Part shown: in pieces, positions 17,145 to 26,639 of the stretch
Numbering within the stretch: the first letter of the stretch is position 1
How the letters are laid out: each line of letters opens with the position of its first letter
Source: Syntrophaceae bacterium UBA2251
GTDB taxonomy: Bacteria; Desulfobacterota; Syntrophia; Syntrophales; UBA2251
Reading direction: 5' to 3'
DNA length: 64,000 nucleotides
NCBI GenBank assembly: GCA_002347815.1
Contig: DDXV01000062.1
Span: forward strand, 40,048 to 104,047
Notes under the pieces: model-generated
Database searches by the model: none
What the model was told of the DNA's origin: nothing
What the model saw: only the letters and a program-made list of their open reading frames with translations
Translations under genes and position numbers: made by a program

Positions 17145-17315
17145 ATGCAGGAAATCCTGACGGCCGTGACCTATCTGGTTGCGTGGCTGATATGTGAGCG
17201 TGTGATCCAGATTGAAAACGGCCTGCTCAAGTTGATCATCTCACTCGCGGCGGCTGTCGGCGTCTATATCCTGATGGCTTTGAAGGAGCGGAGGGAAAAG
17301 AAGGAAGGTGACTGA
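17145..17315 (+). CDS. Small two-helix membrane protein upstream of the histidine kinase
   Basis: This 56-residue ORF (MQEILTAVTY...KKEGD) has AGAGG seven bases before its ATG and a good promoter just upstream. It predicts two hydrophobic segments (about residues 4-17 and 27-45) around a short charged turn, with a basic tail LKERREKKEGD. I do not recognise a family. It ends about 50 nt before the kinase ATG. Being the first gene of a two-component operon, it could be a small kinase-modulating membrane protein, but that is inference from position only. Confidence 0.55.
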   Translation: MQEILTAVTYLVAWLICERVIQIENGLLKLIISLAAAVGVYILMALKERREKKEGD

Positions 17316-17364
17316 GGAGGACCGGACGCGGTGCGTTCCGGTGAGACTGGGGAGTCCTGACGTG

Positions 17365-19986
17365 ATGAAACATAAAATGCGCATTTCCATCTGGCTGGCG
17401 ACGATTGCGGTGATCGTGTTCATCCTGCTGATGACCCTCACGGTGAATCGGGTACGGGAAAAAGATGTCGTCGACCAGTTCAGCCTGCAGCAACTCGCCC
17501 TGGCCAGGGGCACGGCGGCACGCATCGAAACCCTGTTGGGCAACGTTGAAAAGAATCTGACCATGCTGTCCCTGCTGCCGAGTGTGCGGATGGTGACCCC
17601 CGACGAAACCGTTTCCAGCATGAAGGTCATCCACGAACACCTCGAGGGTAAGGTGCGCTTCATCGCACGCCTCGATGAGCGGGGCATCTTGCGGTCCGTC
17701 TATCCCGACCGGACCTTCGCCGGGCTGCGGGGGGAGCGTTTTGACCGGTACGCCTTTTTTCACCAGATCCGCAAAACGAGGGGTCCCTTCGTCGGCGAAC
17801 TGGACCTTTCCGACGACACCCCGCTGTCCCGAACTCTCGGGATGAGTCGCGCTGTCGTGATCGGCGTGCCCAAGTACCGGTATGGAACCCGGAACCTCTT
17901 CACCGGAGTGGTTTTCGCGATCATGCCCCTGGAGACGATGATCGACTTCTTCGGGAAGGAGCCCAAGGGAAAGCTGGCGCAGGATTCCTGGATCGTCGAT
18001 CACCAGGGGCGGCTGATCGTCCATCCGGCGGAGGGATTCACCGGGCGCAACGTGAGCGTCCTCGAAAAGAGGGATGATCGGCATCCGGGTGCGCTCCAGC
18101 CCGACATCCTGCGGGGCCGGGCGGGCTATGGGGAATACGTCCTGAGTGAAGAAGGCGGTTCCGGGGAACGGAAGATTGTCGCCTACGCCCCGATGCGCAT
18201 CGGTCCGCGGGCCTGGTTCATGGTGGTCAGCACCCCTTACAACCGCGTTATCTCCGTCGTCAGACGCGCCTTCCTCAACGTCATGATGGGCGTGGCCGGC
18301 GTGATCATCGCCGTGATCATCGCCAGCATCTCCATCGATTATGCGGAGCGGCGGCACCTTCAGATGAAGGCGAAGCTCAAACTGCTCCAGGAACGGAGCG
18401 AATGGCAGGAGCAGCTCGTCCGGGAAAAGCGGACCGTGGAGGGGATCATCGAAGGCCTGCCCATTCCCGCCTTCGTCATCGACCGGGAACACAAGATCAT
18501 CCTCTGGAACAAGGCTTGTACGGAGCTGACCGGGTTCAGCGCGCAAACGATGATCGGCACCGATCGGCACTACGCGCCCTTTTATACCCGGAAACGCCCC
18601 CTGATCGCGGACCTCATCATCGACGGAGACATCGAGAATCTGGAGAAATACTACGGGACGAAGAAAATCAGGAAATCGTCCACCGTCGAGGGGGCCTACG
18701 AGGCCCGGGACTTTTTCCAGTTGACGGACGGGAGAAGTCACCATCTGTACTTCCTCGCCGCGCCGATTCACGACGAAAAGGGCGAGGTCATCGCCGCCAT
18801 CGAAACCCTGCAGGATCATACGCGGGAGGAGGAAATGTCCCGCAGCATCAAGGAGTACGCCGAAACGCTTCAGGTCGAACTTACGGAAAACATCAATTTG
18901 CGCACGCAGATCGAATCCCTGAACAACTACCTCCAGTCCATCCTGGAAAGCTCCCCGGACAAGCTCTACGACATGTCCGGCGACGGGATCGTCAATTACA
19001 TCAGCCATGATTTTGCCCGCGGGGGCGGCGTGACGTCTGGACCCGTGAAAGGCCGCCACTTTACCGAGTTCATGGACCCCGAGCTCCGTGAATTCATGAT
19101 GCAGCGCTGGGAAGAGGGAAGGCGGGGCAACTTCACGCCCTACGAAATCGAGGTCACCGCAGGGGACGGGTCGCGACGCAACCTCCTGATCACCACGCGT
19201 CCCCTCAAGGGCACGGATCGGTTCGTCGTGTCTCAGCGCGACATCACCGAATTCAAGAACCTGGAAAAGAAGTATTATGAAAGCCAGAAACTGGCGGCGG
19301 TCGGTCAATTGTCGGCGGGCATCGCGCACGAGATTCGCAATCCGCTTTCATCCATCAAGATGAGCCTGCAAATCCTGGAGAAGCGCCTGCAGCCGCAGGG
19401 AAACGATCAGAAACGGTTCCGCATCGCCCAGAAGGAGGTCGAGCACCTCGAACATCTGGTCAACGATGTGCTGATCTTCGCAAAACCCTCCGAACCCCGC
19501 AAGGAGCGGTACGACGTTTGCCGGATTCTCGAAGAAACCCTGGCCATGGCGGAAAAGGGGATCACCGAGAAGGCGGTTCGTGTCGCCACCGCCTACGACG
19601 AGGCCGCGCCCCCGGTTCTGGTGGATCCGGCCATGCTCGAACAGGCCTTCCTGAACCTCATCCGAAACGGGATCGACGCCATGGAGGACAACGGCACGCT
19701 GACCCTCCGCACGAGGTATGCCGCCGGAGCGCTGCCCGCGGTCGAAATCGAAATTCGGGACGAGGGGTGCGGGATCAGCCCGGAGGACATGCCGCACCTG
19801 TTCAACCCTTTCTTCACAAAGAAAAAATACGGGACGGGATTGGGGCTGACGCAGGTCAAGAAAATCATCGAACTGCATCAGGGCACCATTGAAATCCAGA
19901 GCAGGCCGGGCGAGGGGACGCGCGTGGTCATTACGCTGCCCGTTCCGCAGGCGCTCGCGGACAGCCCCTTGGCCTCGCCGGCATGA
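17365..19986 (+). CDS. Membrane sensor histidine kinase, dCache-PAS-PAS-HisKA-HATPase
   Basis: The 873-residue kinase has a membrane helix (about residues 9-26), an extracytoplasmic Cache domain to about 300, and a second helix (VMMGVAGVIIAVIIASISI). A PAS domain begins at EGIIEGLPIPAFVID and a second PAS follows near SILESSPDKLYDMSG. The HisKA phospho-site is GQLSAGIAHEIRNPLSSIKM (His near residue 654). The ATPase has N box NLIRNGIDAM, G1 DEGCGIS and G2 GTGLGLTQVKK. Frames open to GTG 17308, but the ATG at 17365 has GGGGAG upstream and starts with a normal membrane N-terminus. Its NtrC-type partner starts 44 nt downstream. The NtrB-like core suggests control of sigma-54 promoters; the ligand is unknown. 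Confidence 0.9.
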   Translation: MKHKMRISIWLATIAVIVFILLMTLTVNRVREKDVVDQFSLQQLALARGTAARIETLLGNVEKNLTMLSLLPSVRMVTPDETVSSMKVIHEHLEGKVRFIARLDERGILRSVYPDRTFAGLRGERFDRYAFFHQIRKTRGPFVGELDLSDDTPLSRTLGMSRAVVIGVPKYRYGTRNLFTGVVFAIMPLETMIDFFGKEPKGKLAQDSWIVDHQGRLIVHPAEGFTGRNVSVLEKRDDRHPGALQPDILRGRAGYGEYVLSEEGGSGERKIVAYAPMRIGPRAWFMVVSTPYNRVISVVRRAFLNVMMGVAGVIIAVIIASISIDYAERRHLQMKAKLKLLQERSEWQEQLVREKRTVEGIIEGLPIPAFVIDREHKIILWNKACTELTGFSAQTMIGTDRHYAPFYTRKRPLIADLIIDGDIENLEKYYGTKKIRKSSTVEGAYEARDFFQLTDGRSHHLYFLAAPIHDEKGEVIAAIETLQDHTREEEMSRSIKEYAETLQVELTENINLRTQIESLNNYLQSILESSPDKLYDMSGDGIVNYISHDFARGGGVTSGPVKGRHFTEFMDPELREFMMQRWEEGRRGNFTPYEIEVTAGDGSRRNLLITTRPLKGTDRFVVSQRDITEFKNLEKKYYESQKLAAVGQLSAGIAHEIRNPLSSIKMSLQILEKRLQPQGNDQKRFRIAQKEVEHLEHLVNDVLIFAKPSEPRKERYDVCRILEETLAMAEKGITEKAVRVATAYDEAAPPVLVDPAMLEQAFLNLIRNGIDAMEDNGTLTLRTRYAAGALPAVEIEIRDEGCGISPEDMPHLFNPFFTKKKYGTGLGLTQVKKIIELHQGTIEIQSRPGEGTRVVITLPVPQALADSPLASPA

Positions 19987-20030
19987 GGATGACGTCGCGC
20001 CCCCGGATCATGGACCATGAGGAGTGAGGA

Positions 20031-21413
20031 ATGCCGAAAATTCTCGTAATTGACGACGACCGCTCGATCTGTGAAACCCTCGATCTGTACCTCACCGAAG
20101 AGGGGTACGAGGTCAAGACCGCCCTCACGGGAACCGAAGGGCTGAACGCCTTTGTCGAGACCGTTCCGGACCTCGTTATCCTCGACATCCGTCTTCCGGA
20201 CATCGACGGCTTTACCGTGCTCGAGGACCTGCGCGAGGAGGATGAAAACGTCAAGGTGATCATGATCACCGCGTTTCACGACATGGAAACCACCATCAAG
20301 GCCATGAAGGGCGGGGCGTTCGACTACATCCACAAGCCGGTCAACGTGGATGAACTGGACATGGCCATCCGAAAGGCGCTCAAGGCGCGCGAGATGGAGC
20401 GGAAGATCGACGGCCTGCTCATGGAGCCGTCGCGCCAGTTCAAGGTCGGCGACATCATCGGGACGGGCCGCGAGATGCGCGAGATTTTCAAGACGGTCGG
20501 CGTCGTTTCCCAGAGCCGCACGACGGTCCTGATCCAAGGCGAAAGCGGCACCGGCAAGGAGCTGATCGCCAAGGTGATTCACAACAACACCTCGCCCGAT
20601 GAACCCTACATCGCCGTCAACTGCTCCGCCATCGTCGAAACCCTGCTCGAATCGGAGCTGTTCGGTCATGAAAAGGGGTCGTTCACCGGCGCGATCGCCC
20701 GAAAACTGGGGAAGTTCGAACTCGCCCGGTCCGGAACGGTGTTCCTGGACGAGATCAGCGAGATGTCGGTCAACCTCCAGGCGAAACTCCTGCGCGTGTT
20801 GCAGGAGATGGAGTTCGAGCGTGTGGGCGGCAAGGACCGGGTCCGTGTCAATGCGCGCATCGTGACCGCGACGAACAAGGATTTGAAGGCGCTGGTCCAG
20901 GAGGGCAAGTTCCGCGACGATCTTTTCTATCGCCTCAACATCGTTTCCATCCACATCCCTCCGCTTCGGGAACGGCGCGATGACATTGCGCCCCTGATCG
21001 AATATCTGCTGACGAAAATCAACCGGGATCTGCACAAGCGCGTGATCGGCGTGTCGGATGAAATGATGGCGGTTTTTTTGAAGTATCCCTGGCCCGGCAA
21101 CATCCGGGAGCTCGAGAATCTCCTGATCCGTGCCGTCGTGGTCGCCAAGGGACAGGTCCTGGGCCGGTCCGACTTCCCGGAGCTCGAGGAGGATCTCGCC
21201 GCCGGCAAGGGGACCCCCGATGTCGTGCCGGCGGCGGGCGCCTCCGGGCAGCGATTGATGACCCTGGACGAGGTCGAGGAACAGTACATCCGGAAGATCA
21301 TTTCCGAGTATGGGGACCGAACCAAGGGGGAACTGTGCGAGATTCTCGGGATCTCCCGCCCGACGTTCGAACGCAAGCTGGAAAAGTACAAATTGCACTT
21401 CGAGCGGGAATGA
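20031..21413 (+). CDS. Sigma-54-dependent response regulator (NtrC family)
   Basis: This 460-residue regulator has a receiver domain (VIDDDRS; phospho-acceptor Asp near residue 52 in ILDIRLPDIDG; KP near 103). An AAA+ domain follows, with Walker A GESGTGKE (about 168), the sigma-54-contacting loop GSFTGA (about 220, with Ser in place of the more common Ala), Walker B GTVFLDEI and the R-finger region. The C-terminal Fis-type helix-turn-helix contains KGELCEILGISRPTFERKL. It is the likely partner of the preceding kinase. I found no clear -24/-12 sigma-54 promoter in the window, so its targets probably lie elsewhere. Confidence 0.94.
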   Translation: MPKILVIDDDRSICETLDLYLTEEGYEVKTALTGTEGLNAFVETVPDLVILDIRLPDIDGFTVLEDLREEDENVKVIMITAFHDMETTIKAMKGGAFDYIHKPVNVDELDMAIRKALKAREMERKIDGLLMEPSRQFKVGDIIGTGREMREIFKTVGVVSQSRTTVLIQGESGTGKELIAKVIHNNTSPDEPYIAVNCSAIVETLLESELFGHEKGSFTGAIARKLGKFELARSGTVFLDEISEMSVNLQAKLLRVLQEMEFERVGGKDRVRVNARIVTATNKDLKALVQEGKFRDDLFYRLNIVSIHIPPLRERRDDIAPLIEYLLTKINRDLHKRVIGVSDEMMAVFLKYPWPGNIRELENLLIRAVVVAKGQVLGRSDFPELEEDLAAGKGTPDVVPAAGASGQRLMTLDEVEEQYIRKIISEYGDRTKGELCEILGISRPTFERKLEKYKLHFERE

Positions 21414-21438
21414 TCCGCGATCCGATTCCTTCGACACG

Positions 21439-22041
21439 ATGAAGATAACCCGCGCATCCTTCGTCAAGACGGCCACCCGGCCCGACCAGTACCCCCCCGC
21501 CGTGAACCCGGAGTTGGCCGTGGCCGGCCGATCCAATGTCGGCAAATCCTCCCTGATCAACGCCCTCCTGAACCGGAAACAGCTCGTCCGGACGAGTCAT
21601 ACGCCGGGACGCACGCAGGCCCTGAATTTCTTTGCCGTCAATGAACGATTTTCAGTCGTCGATTTTCCCGGTTACGGCTACGCGAAGGTGCCGGAAGCGG
21701 TCCGGCGTCAGTGGGGACCGATGGTGGAAACGTACCTCCGGGTGCGCGAAACGCTCAAGCTGGTCCTTGTCGTGATGGACAGCCGACGGGAGCCGACCCG
21801 GGACGATCTCTCCCTGGTCGGGTGGCTCCGGGCCTACCGCCGCCCCTGGCTGCCGGTCCTGACGAAAATCGACAAGCTGTCCCGGAACGAGGCGCGGCGA
21901 GCCGTCCTTCGCTTCCGGGGACCTCTTGACCTCGGTGAAGGGACGGACGCCATCGTATTTTCCGCCCGGACGGGGGAGGGACGCGAGCGCCTCTGGACGG
22001 CCGTCGAGGATGCCCTCCGGTCCCCCGATCAGGTCCCCTGA
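21439..22041 (+). CDS. engB: Ribosome biogenesis GTPase EngB (YsxC/YihA)
   Basis: EngB is a small GTPase needed for assembly of the large ribosomal subunit. The 200-residue protein has G1 AGRSNVGKSSLIN (about residue 31), the switch sequence TPGRTQALNFF, G3 VDFPGYGYAKV (about 74) and G4 LTKIDKL (about 139), in the family order. The frame is open upstream within the previous gene, but the ATG at 21439 gives the expected start (MKITRASF). Its ribosome site is weak, and it follows the response regulator by 25 nt, so it may be read from the same mRNA. Confidence 0.95.
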   Translation: MKITRASFVKTATRPDQYPPAVNPELAVAGRSNVGKSSLINALLNRKQLVRTSHTPGRTQALNFFAVNERFSVVDFPGYGYAKVPEAVRRQWGPMVETYLRVRETLKLVLVVMDSRREPTRDDLSLVGWLRAYRRPWLPVLTKIDKLSRNEARRAVLRFRGPLDLGEGTDAIVFSARTGEGRERLWTAVEDALRSPDQVP

Positions 22042-22080
22042 AGGAAAAGGGGCGCGCGGGTTTGACACGGATGTTCACGC

Positions 22081-22109
22081 TTGACAGCCCGGGGAAATCG
22101 TGATAACCG
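22081..22109 (+). promoter_or_regulatory. Candidate promoter of the hdr-flx operon
   Basis: TTGACA (22081-22086) and TAACCG (22104-22109) are 17 nt apart, about 80 nt upstream of hdrA. A 17-bp palindrome lies in the leader just downstream. Confidence 0.5.
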
Positions 22110-22131
22110 CTGCCACGCCGTGAGAACAATC

Positions 22132-22148
22132 ACTGACCGTGGGTCAGT
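22132..22148. promoter_or_regulatory. 17-bp palindrome in the hdr-flx leader, possible operator
   Basis: ACTGACC-GTG-GGTCAGT is a perfect inverted repeat with 7-bp arms, placed about 23 bases after the predicted -10 element and 40 bases before the hdrA start. The position suits a repressor site. It does not match the known Rex consensus, and no regulator gene is adjacent. Confidence 0.5.
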
Positions 22149-22187
22149 TTTGAGGATGATCAATAAACATTGCCGAGGAGCAGACAG

Positions 22188-25100
22188 GTGGTAAAAGATA
22201 ACGAAAAAATCGGTGCCGTGATGGTCGTCGGTTCCGGAATTGCCGGCATTCAGGCTTCCCTGGATCTCGCCAATTCCGGTATGAAGGTATACCTGGTGGA
22301 GAACGGAATCAGCATCGGCGGGGTCATGGCGCAGTTGGACAAGACCTTCCCCACCAACGACTGTTCCGCCTGCATCCTCTCCCCGAAGCTCGTGGAGGTC
22401 GGCCGGCATCCGAACGTGGAGATCATGACCCGCCGGACCGTGGACTCCGTGACCGGCGAGCCGGGCCGCTTCAAGGTCAAGCTTACACGCGCCCCCCGCT
22501 TCGTCAACCTGGACAAATGCACGGGGTGCGGCGACTGCGCCAATGTCTGTCCGGTATCCATCCCGTCGGATTTCAACGAAACGCTCAACGAACGCAAAGC
22601 CATCTACCGCCACTTCCCCCAGGCGATTCCGAGCGGATTCGCGATCGACAAACGCGGGACTTCCCCCTGCAAGGCCGCCTGCCCCACCCATATCAGCGTC
22701 CAGGGGTACGTGGCGCTGATCGCCCAAGGGAAGTTCAAGGAAGCCCTCAAACTCATCAAGAAGGACAATCCCTTTCCGATCGTCTGCGGCCGCGTCTGCA
22801 ACCATCCCTGCGAAGAGGCTTGCAAGCGGGGCGATGTCGACGAACCCATCGACATCATGCACCTGAAACGGTTCGTCGCGGATCTCGACCTGAAGGACGA
22901 GCACCGCTATCTCCCGGACGTGAAGGAAAAGAACGGCAAGAAGGTGGCCGTGGTCGGGGCCGGGCCCGCGGGACTCACGGCGGCCTACTATCTGGCCATC
23001 GAGGGCTATGCCGTCGAGGTCTTCGAGTCGCTGCCGGTGGCGGGCGGGTGGCTGGCCGTCGGCATCCCGGAGTACCGTCTGCCGAAGGACGTGCTCAACG
23101 CGGAAATCAGGGTCATCGAGGACACGGGCGTGAAGATCCACCTGGGCAAGGCCGTCGGGAAGGACATCCCCTTCGCCCAGCTCCAGCGGGATTTCGACGC
23201 CGTCTTCATCGGGTGCGGCACGGTGAACAGCAGCAAGCTCAACATCCCCGGCGAGGATATGCAGGGGGTGATCCACGGCGTCGATTACCTAAAGCGCGTG
23301 AATCTGGGGGAGAAGGTCTTTCTGGGGGACAAGGTCGCCGTCGTCGGCGGCGGGAATGTGGCCATGGATGCCGTCCGAACGGCCGTCCGTACTGGATCCA
23401 AGGAGGTCTTCATCCTGTACCGGCGCTCCCGTGCGGAGATGCCGGCCGCGCACGAGGAGATCGAGGAGGCCCTCGAAGAGGGGATCAAGATGGAGTTCCT
23501 CGCGGCGCCCAAGCGCGTCGTCGGCGAGAACGGCAAGGTGACCGGCGTGGAATGCACGCGGATGGAACTGGGAGAACCTGACGCCAGCGGCCGTCGCCGT
23601 CCCGTCGAGATCAAAGGCTCCGAATTCATCGTCCCCTGCGATGCCCTGATTCCCGCCATCGGCCAGGAGGCCGACCTCGACTTCGTCACGGCCGAAAGCG
23701 GCATCGCCATCAACAAGTGGAAAAATTTCGACGTCGACCCCGTGACATTCGCCACGAACGTGCCCGGCGTCTTCGCCGGCGGTGACGTCGTCACCGGTCC
23801 GGCTACCGTAGTCAAGGCCGTCTATGCGGGCAAGGAGGCGGCCGTTTCGATCGACTGCTATCTCCGCGGCGAGGACGTCAAGGCCGGCCGGGAGCGCGAC
23901 TGGACCAAAGGCCTGGCGGATCCGGGCGATACGAGCGCGTTCGCGAAGGCGGAGCGGGTGCGGATGCCGATGCTTCCCGCCGAGACGAGAAAGTCCCATT
24001 TCAGGGAAGTGGTCGAGCCCATGACGGAGGCGCAGGCCGTCGCCGAAGCAAGTCGCTGCCTCTCCTGCGGGATCTGCTCGGAGTGCTACCAGTGTCTGGA
24101 CGCCTGTCTGGCCAAGGCCATCGATCATGACATGACGTATGAGGAAGAGGAAATCGAGGTCGGGGCGGTCATCGCCTCACCCGGCTTCGAGATTTTCGAT
24201 GCGAAGATCCGGGGCGAGTTCGGCTTCGGCGTCTATCCGAACGTCGTCACGAGCATCCAGTTCGAGCGAATCCTTTCAGCGTCCGGTCCGTATTTCGGTC
24301 ATGTCCAGAGGATCTCCGACGGAAAGGAGCCGAAGAAGGTGGCCTTCATCCAGTGTGTCGGTTCCCGGGACACGTCCTGCGGCAACAGCTGGTGCTCTTC
24401 CGTGTGCTGCATGTATGCGACCAAGGAGGCCATCATTGGGAAGGAACACGCCAAGGGGATGGAGCCGACCATCTTCTTCATGGACATCCGGGCCCACGGC
24501 AAGGACTTCGACCGGTTCGTCAACCGGGCGAAGAACGAGTATGGCATCCGCTACATCCGCTCCATTCCCTCCACCGTCAAGGAGCTGCAACAGACCCGGA
24601 ACCTGATGCTCAAATACGTCCAGGAGGACGGAACGCTGGTCGAAGAGGAATTCGATATGGTGGTCCTCTCCGTCGGCCTGACGCCCCCGAAGGACGCGGC
24701 GCCCCTCGCCAAGGCCCTGGGGATCGAGCTGGAGGAGCACGGCTTCTGCAAGACGGACCTGGAGAATCCCATCCAGACGACGCGCCCGGGCGTCTTCGTC
24801 TGCGGCGCCTTCGGCGGACCCAAGGACATCCCGGAGACCGTCATGGAAGCCAGCGGCGCCGCCGCCTGTGCGGAAGGGTTGCTCGCCTCCCGGCGCGGGA
24901 CCCTCGTCACGGAGGTCGACCTCCCGGCGGAGATGGACATGCGCGGCACCGGGCCCCGCATCGGCGTCTTTGTCTGCCACTGCGGCATCAACATCGGCGG
25001 CGTCGTCCGCGTGCCGGAAGTCGTCGAGTACGCCAAGGGGCTGCCCAACGTCGTCTATACGGCGGACAACCTCTTCACCTGTTCGCAGGATACCGCGGTG

Positions 25101-26618
25101 AAGATGGGCGAAGTCATCAAGGAACAGAATCTGACCCGCGTCGTCGTCGCCTCCTGCTCGCCCCGAACCCATGAGGGTCTTTTCCAGGAAAACTGCGAGA
25201 AGGCGGGGCTGAACCGCTACCTCTTCGAGATGGCCAACATCCGGGACCAGGATTCCTGGGTGCACATGAACGAACCGGACGCGGCGACGGAAAAGGCCAA
25301 GGACCTCGTGCGCATGGCGATCGCGAAGGCGCAGTACCTGAAGCCGCTCAAGCCCGGTCAACTCAGCGTCAACCATGCCGCCCTGATCATCGGCGGGGGA
25401 CTGGCCGGCATCACCGCCGCCCTGGCGCTCGCGGACCAGGGTTTCGCCTCCCATATCGTGGAGAAGGAGAGTCAACTGGGCGGGAATTACCGGAAGCTGC
25501 ACTACACCCTCGAGGGTCTCGATACGCGGGAACATCTGACACGGCTGCTCGACCGGGTCCGGAAATCGGAATTGATCACCGCCTATACCGGCGCGGAAAT
25601 CGTCAAGATCGAAGGCTTCATCGGCAACTACAAGACCACGATCCGGATGAAATCCGACGAGCGGCAGTTCGAGCACGGCGTCGTGATCGTGGCCACGGGG
25701 GCCTATGAATTGAAGACGGAGGAGTACCTCTGCGGGCGGAACGCGGGCGTCGTAACCCAGCGAGATCTGGAGGAGATGATCGCCGGAGAGGACGAGCGGG
25801 TGAAGCGCGCCGGCAGCGTGGTCATGATCCAGTGCGTCGGCTCGCGTTCTCCCGAGCGTCCCTATTGCAGCCGTTACTGCTGCAGCGAGGCCATGAAGAA
25901 CGCCCTCAAGCTCAAGGAAATGGATCCCGGCCGGGACGTCACCATCCTCTACCGCGACATCCGGACCTTCGGGCTCAAGGAGGACTTCTACAAGAAGGCC
26001 CGGGAGCTCAACGTGAAGTTCATCCGCTACGACGAGGATCGCAAGCCTGAAGTCCGCGCCGACGGTACGGGACTGGTCCTCGAAGTTTTCGATCCGATCC
26101 TGAACGAGGCCGTCGAACTCAAGGCCGACCTGCTCGCCCTGAGCGTCGGTACGATGCCGAATCCGGGCAACGAGGAGATCGGCAAGATGCTCAAGGTGCC
26201 CACGAATCAGGACGGATTCTTCCTCGAGGCCCATGTGAAGCTCCGCCCGGTCGATTTTGCCACGGACGGTGTGTTCATGTGCGGCATGGCACACGCGCCG
26301 AAGCTCAGCGAGGAGGCCATCACCCAGGCCAATGCCGCCGTGTCCCGTGCCTGCACGATCCTGACCAAGGACTTCATCGAGGCGGAGGGGAAGACGGCCT
26401 ACGTCAACAAGTCACGCTGCGCGGCGTGCGGCCTCTGCGAGGTGAATTGCCCGTTCCGGGCCATCGCCGTCGATCTGAACGAGGGCTGCGCCGTCGTCAA
26501 CACCGTTCTCTGCAAGGGCTGCGGGGTTTGTACGGCTTCCTGCCGCATGAACGCCGTGGATCTGAACGGCTTCAACAACGAGGAGGTCATGGCGCAGATC
26601 GCCGCCTTCGCGATGTAA
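22188..26618 (+). CDS. hdrA: HdrA-type electron-bifurcating flavoprotein fused to a GltD/NfnB-like NADPH oxidoreductase module
   Basis: HdrA carries the bifurcating FAD of heterodisulfide-reductase complexes. This 1476-residue protein is an enlarged fusion. Residues 1-155: start of an HdrA flavin domain (VGSGIAGIQAS; DKTFPTNDCSACILSPK; CTGCGDCANVCPV near 111). About 155-600: an inserted GltD/NfnB-like unit with Fe-S cysteines (SPCKAACPTHIS; CGRVCNHPCEEACKRG), an FAD loop (VVGAGPAGLTAAYY) and an NADP loop (VVGGGNVAMDAV). About 620-915: the rest of the first HdrA unit (CLSCGICSECYQC; QCVGSRD). About 923-1400: a second HdrA unit (VFVCHCGINIGG; LIIGGGLAGITAAL; QCVGSRSPERPYC). C-terminus: two ferredoxin motifs. 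GTG 22188 is chosen because GAGGAG lies 7 nt upstream. Six flx/hdr genes follow. Confidence 0.9.
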   Translation: MVKDNEKIGAVMVVGSGIAGIQASLDLANSGMKVYLVENGISIGGVMAQLDKTFPTNDCSACILSPKLVEVGRHPNVEIMTRRTVDSVTGEPGRFKVKLTRAPRFVNLDKCTGCGDCANVCPVSIPSDFNETLNERKAIYRHFPQAIPSGFAIDKRGTSPCKAACPTHISVQGYVALIAQGKFKEALKLIKKDNPFPIVCGRVCNHPCEEACKRGDVDEPIDIMHLKRFVADLDLKDEHRYLPDVKEKNGKKVAVVGAGPAGLTAAYYLAIEGYAVEVFESLPVAGGWLAVGIPEYRLPKDVLNAEIRVIEDTGVKIHLGKAVGKDIPFAQLQRDFDAVFIGCGTVNSSKLNIPGEDMQGVIHGVDYLKRVNLGEKVFLGDKVAVVGGGNVAMDAVRTAVRTGSKEVFILYRRSRAEMPAAHEEIEEALEEGIKMEFLAAPKRVVGENGKVTGVECTRMELGEPDASGRRRPVEIKGSEFIVPCDALIPAIGQEADLDFVTAESGIAINKWKNFDVDPVTFATNVPGVFAGGDVVTGPATVVKAVYAGKEAAVSIDCYLRGEDVKAGRERDWTKGLADPGDTSAFAKAERVRMPMLPAETRKSHFREVVEPMTEAQAVAEASRCLSCGICSECYQCLDACLAKAIDHDMTYEEEEIEVGAVIASPGFEIFDAKIRGEFGFGVYPNVVTSIQFERILSASGPYFGHVQRISDGKEPKKVAFIQCVGSRDTSCGNSWCSSVCCMYATKEAIIGKEHAKGMEPTIFFMDIRAHGKDFDRFVNRAKNEYGIRYIRSIPSTVKELQQTRNLMLKYVQEDGTLVEEEFDMVVLSVGLTPPKDAAPLAKALGIELEEHGFCKTDLENPIQTTRPGVFVCGAFGGPKDIPETVMEASGAAACAEGLLASRRGTLVTEVDLPAEMDMRGTGPRIGVFVCHCGINIGGVVRVPEVVEYAKGLPNVVYTADNLFTCSQDTAVKMGEVIKEQNLTRVVVASCSPRTHEGLFQENCEKAGLNRYLFEMANIRDQDSWVHMNEPDAATEKAKDLVRMAIAKAQYLKPLKPGQLSVNHAALIIGGGLAGITAALALADQGFASHIVEKESQLGGNYRKLHYTLEGLDTREHLTRLLDRVRKSELITAYTGAEIVKIEGFIGNYKTTIRMKSDERQFEHGVVIVATGAYELKTEEYLCGRNAGVVTQRDLEEMIAGEDERVKRAGSVVMIQCVGSRSPERPYCSRYCCSEAMKNALKLKEMDPGRDVTILYRDIRTFGLKEDFYKKARELNVKFIRYDEDRKPEVRADGTGLVLEVFDPILNEAVELKADLLALSVGTMPNPGNEEIGKMLKVPTNQDGFFLEAHVKLRPVDFATDGVFMCGMAHAPKLSEEAITQANAAVSRACTILTKDFIEAEGKTAYVNKSRCAACGLCEVNCPFRAIAVDLNEGCAVVNTVLCKGCGVCTASCRMNAVDLNGFNNEEVMAQIAAFAM

Positions 26619-26639
26619 CTAAGACTCCATGGAGAAACT

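Noticed and set aside
24276..26294. 672-codon open frame on the minus strand inside hdrA
   Set aside because: It is antisense to a clear multidomain flavoprotein, has no recognisable domain and reflects the high GC codon pattern. The same applies to long antisense frames at 17236-19329, 8617-10359, 53234-54550 and 61338-63233.
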